The notes under the pieces are model-generated. The model was given only the letters and a program-made list of their open reading frames with translations, was not told the DNA's origin and made no database searches. Shown piece by piece: positions 5,272-6,646 of a DNA stretch of 6,646 nt. Within the stretch, counting starts at the first letter, position 1. Every line of letters starts with the position of its first letter. Position numbers and translations under genes: made by a program. Source of the stretch: DAIRGB01 sp036794765 (GTDB lineage: Bacteria; Patescibacteriota; JAHJAL01); the NCBI GenBank assembly GCA_036794765.1, contig DAIRGB010000057.1, positions 1-6,646 of the forward strand, in the 5' to 3' direction.

Positions 5272-5802
5272 TTAGGCGGCTGGTTTTTGGTCTTTTATAG
5301 CATTTAATACATTTACCAAGCCACGAATATTGCCCGCTAATACATTGACAAAACCTGAAATAGGGGAGTTGATACTTCCAACCAGTTTCGCATATAGTTC
5401 TTCTTTTGAGGGCATAGTTGCCAGCTCAATTACTTGAGACTTGGGAATAAATTGGCCATTGTAAATACCACCGATTATTTCAACTTTGTCCACATTGGCT
5501 GCAAAGTCATGAATTGTTTTGGGACCGTTTATTTCGTCATCAAAACTAAAAACCAAATTAACGGCTCCATCCATGGAAAAATCAGACGGTAAAACCAATT
5601 TGTTTTTCTCAAGAATCTTTCTGAGAATGGTTTTTTTAGGAACTGCGTATTTACAATTGTTTTTAACCATTTTTTTCCTTAGGTCAACCATTTGTTCGGC
5701 ATTGATGCCTTTATTGACCGTAATCACCACTGATTTGCTCTTGGAAAAATGATTATCAATTTTTTGTAATGACTCTTCTTTTTGCGCTCTTGTTTTTGGC
5801 AT
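5272..5802 (-). CDS. rplJ: 50S ribosomal protein uL10
   Basis: L10 anchors the L12 dimers to 23S rRNA and forms the stalk base. The product from this start is 176 aa, the usual length. MPKTRAQKEESLQKI is the standard opening, and the N-terminal rRNA-binding domain includes the VVITVNKGINAEQMVDLRKKM and YAVPKKTILRKIL segments. Residues about 115-133 hold the GGIYNGQFI and the LATMPSKEELYAKLVG stretches typical of the family, and the C-terminal helix (NVLAGNIRGLVNVLNAIKDQ) binds L12. The frame stays open further upstream to a TTG at 5862, but those 20 extra codons overlap the leader terminator and have no family similarity, so the ATG at 5802 is chosen. No clear Shine-Dalgarno is visible. Expression is probably set by the L10 leader upstream. 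Confidence 0.96.
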   Translation of the reverse strand: MPKTRAQKEESLQKIDNHFSKSKSVVITVNKGINAEQMVDLRKKMVKNNCKYAVPKKTILRKILEKNKLVLPSDFSMDGAVNLVFSFDDEINGPKTIHDFAANVDKVEIIGGIYNGQFIPKSQVIELATMPSKEELYAKLVGSINSPISGFVNVLAGNIRGLVNVLNAIKDQKPAA

Positions 5803-5842
5803 ATAATTTTTGTCTTTTAAAAGTGAATAAATATCGACCAAT

Positions 5843-5883
5843 AAAAAAACCTTGTTTCTCAAGACAATTGAACAAACAAGGTT
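5843..5883 (-). terminator. Intrinsic terminator/attenuator in the rplJ leader
   Basis: In the minus-strand transcript AACCTTGTTT (5874-5883) pairs with AAACAAGGTT (5848-5857) in a perfect 10-bp stem with a 16-nt loop; the 3' arm runs into a tract of seven U (5843-5849). It lies about 40 nt before the rplJ ATG and well after the promoter, so it must be crossed for rplJ-rplL to be expressed. That location makes it an attenuator, not a simple end of the upstream gene, though it could also stop read-through from the beta-propeller gene. Confidence 0.88.
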
Positions 5884-5899
5884 ATTGTTTTATAACTAT

Positions 5900-5965
5900 G
5901 GGTTGTTCCTAGGTTGGCAATTTGCAGATATTTAAGAGCTTTTGCTCGCCAACTGTCTTGGGAAA
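5900..5965 (-). ncRNA. Ribosomal L10 leader, L10-L12 binding domain of the rplJ leader
   Basis: The leader shows the known L10 leader architecture. The 5' strand CAAGACAGTTGGC (5948-5960) pairs through GTTGGC with GCCAAC (5913-5918). An inner hairpin GAGC-AAAA-GCTC (5936-5947) is followed by an asymmetric loop with the conserved TTAAATATC stretch (about 5927-5935), and the closing side ends in CCTAGG. The CAAGACAG side is the kink-turn-like region bound by L10 in rRNA-mimicking leaders. Family knowledge: in E. coli this represses translation, and in B. subtilis L10-L12 binding promotes termination of rplJL. Here the terminator at 5843-5883 favours the second mode. Confidence 0.85.
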
Positions 5966-5980
5966 TATGATTGTAAGATT

Positions 5981-6008
5981 ATTTTACCAAAATAATTAAC
6001 TTTGTCAA
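5981..6008 (-). promoter_or_regulatory. Predicted strong promoter of rplJ-rplL
   Basis: On the minus strand a perfect TTGACA (6003-6008) is followed after 16 bp by TAAAAT (5981-5986), one base from consensus. It is the best promoter match in the window and begins 2 bp after the stop codon of the upstream gene. The expected start near 5974 gives a leader of about 172 nt that contains the L10-binding domain and the attenuator. Confidence 0.8.
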
Positions 6009-6010
6009 AA

Positions 6011-6646
6011 TTACTTGATATCCAGTTTGCTTAATTCCTCCCAGGATTTTTCATCGAACACTTTTATTTTGTTATCACCGATAATATACAGATTGTCATT
6101 GATGTATATTGCTCGTCGGGCGGAAATGTCGCTGACAGCTTTGCTTAATACCAATTTATTGTTTTTATATGAAAAGACATAACCATTGTTGGATCCCGGT
6201 AAAAAGAAAATTTGATGCTTGTCGTCTAGTAAAAATGCGTGATAATTGTTTAAAATATCCGACCAATATTCTTTGAGATTGTACTTGTCGATTTCTGTCG
6301 GATTTTTTGGGTCGCTAATATCAAATAATGATACTTTGACATTACTGTCTTCTTTGCCAATACCAAGCATTAGCTTGTCAGAAATGGGATGGAGATAGGA
6401 TGAATAGCCGGGAATTTTTAGCTCGCCGGTTTTTTGGGGATTGGATGGGTTTGATAAATCCAAAACGTAGAAAGGATCGGTTTCTTTAAATGTAACAACA
6501 TAACCTTGATTGGAAAGAAAACGAACAGAGTAAATCCTCTCCCCTACTCCCAAATCTTTAATATCACCAGTAACTTTCAAATTTTTATCCAAAATATAAA
6601 CGTCATTAACTGATTCCAAATCAGAAGAAGAAAATGGAAATGACCA
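6011..6646 (-). CDS. Beta-propeller domain protein (COG4880 type), C-terminal part (runs off the right edge)
   Basis: The 211 residues seen are the C-terminal end of a longer protein; the frame is open up to the window edge, so the real start is outside. An internal TTG at 6619 is not taken as a start. The segment VGERIYSVRFLSNQGYVVTF, then DPFYVLDLSNPSNPQKTGELKIPGYSSYLHPI, is the hallmark of the secreted beta-propeller family (PF09826, distant WD40 relatives), with a second blade-like repeat VSLFDISDPKNPTEI. The end (RRAIYINDNLYIIGDNKIKVFD) matches the usual last blade. Members are normally exported or membrane-anchored; the signal region is not in view, so location is inferred. The function is unknown; protein binding at the cell surface is a guess. 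It is followed by the rplJ promoter, with no terminator between. Confidence 0.85.
   Translation of the reverse strand, partial: WSFPFSSSDLESVNDVYILDKNLKVTGDIKDLGVGERIYSVRFLSNQGYVVTFKETDPFYVLDLSNPSNPQKTGELKIPGYSSYLHPISDKLMLGIGKEDSNVKVSLFDISDPKNPTEIDKYNLKEYWSDILNNYHAFLLDDKHQIFFLPGSNNGYVFSYKNNKLVLSKAVSDISARRAIYINDNLYIIGDNKIKVFDEKSWEELSKLDIK

Noticed and set aside
5803..5862. A 20-codon N-terminal extension of L10 starting at TTG 5862
   Set aside because: It overlaps the leader terminator and its U tract, has no L10 similarity, and the family start MPKTRAQK lies at the ATG 5802.
1..6646. CRISPR arrays, insertion sequences, prophage or toxin-antitoxin genes
   Set aside because: No regularly spaced repeats, transposase, integrase or toxin motifs were seen on either strand.

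Overview
This is a low-GC bacterial window in which every protein gene and the only tRNA lie on the minus strand, so the layout is read from right to left. The gene set points to a reduced-genome bacterium of the Candidate Phyla Radiation (Patescibacteria, Parcubacteria-like). The signs are an rpsB-tsf-frr-rseP cluster with no pyrH, uppS, cdsA or dxr inside it, a COG4880-type beta-propeller protein, a tiny two-helix membrane protein of a kind common in that group, and a membrane-anchored FAM173-like methyltransferase. The lineage is an inference, not a search result.

Right part (about 4730-6646). The C-terminal part of a beta-propeller protein enters from the right edge. A near-consensus promoter (TTGACA, 16 bp, TAAAAT) follows its stop codon. 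Next comes a leader of about 170 nt with the hallmarks of the ribosomal L10 leader: a kinked helix around CAAGACAG and a conserved TTAAATATC loop, then a rho-independent terminator. After it lie rplJ (L10) and rplL (L7/L12), closed by a strong GC-rich hairpin. The 5' strand of the L10-binding helix can pair over 12 bp with the terminator loop, which suggests attenuation.

Middle part (about 2490-4720). This holds a small conserved membrane protein, a tRNA-Ala(UGC) without encoded CCA, an APH/choline-kinase-like phosphotransferase that lacks the usual active-site Asn, and, fused stop-to-start (TAAATG), a membrane-anchored FAM173-type methyltransferase. This kinase-methyltransferase pair is the least understood part of the window.

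Left part (1-2490). rpsB (S2) and tsf (EF-Ts) form one operon with a good promoter (TTGGCA, 17 bp, TAGAAT). Its structured leader includes a 7-nt segment exactly complementary to the rpsB Shine-Dalgarno sequence, so a pseudoknot that hides the ribosome site is possible. A perfect intrinsic terminator ends tsf. A separate promoter then drives frr (ribosome recycling factor) and the start of rseP (site-2 protease), which runs off the left edge.

Most of the window is therefore translation machinery under what look like classical r-protein feedback leaders, with a short accessory cassette in the middle. I saw no CRISPR array, insertion sequence or phage gene.
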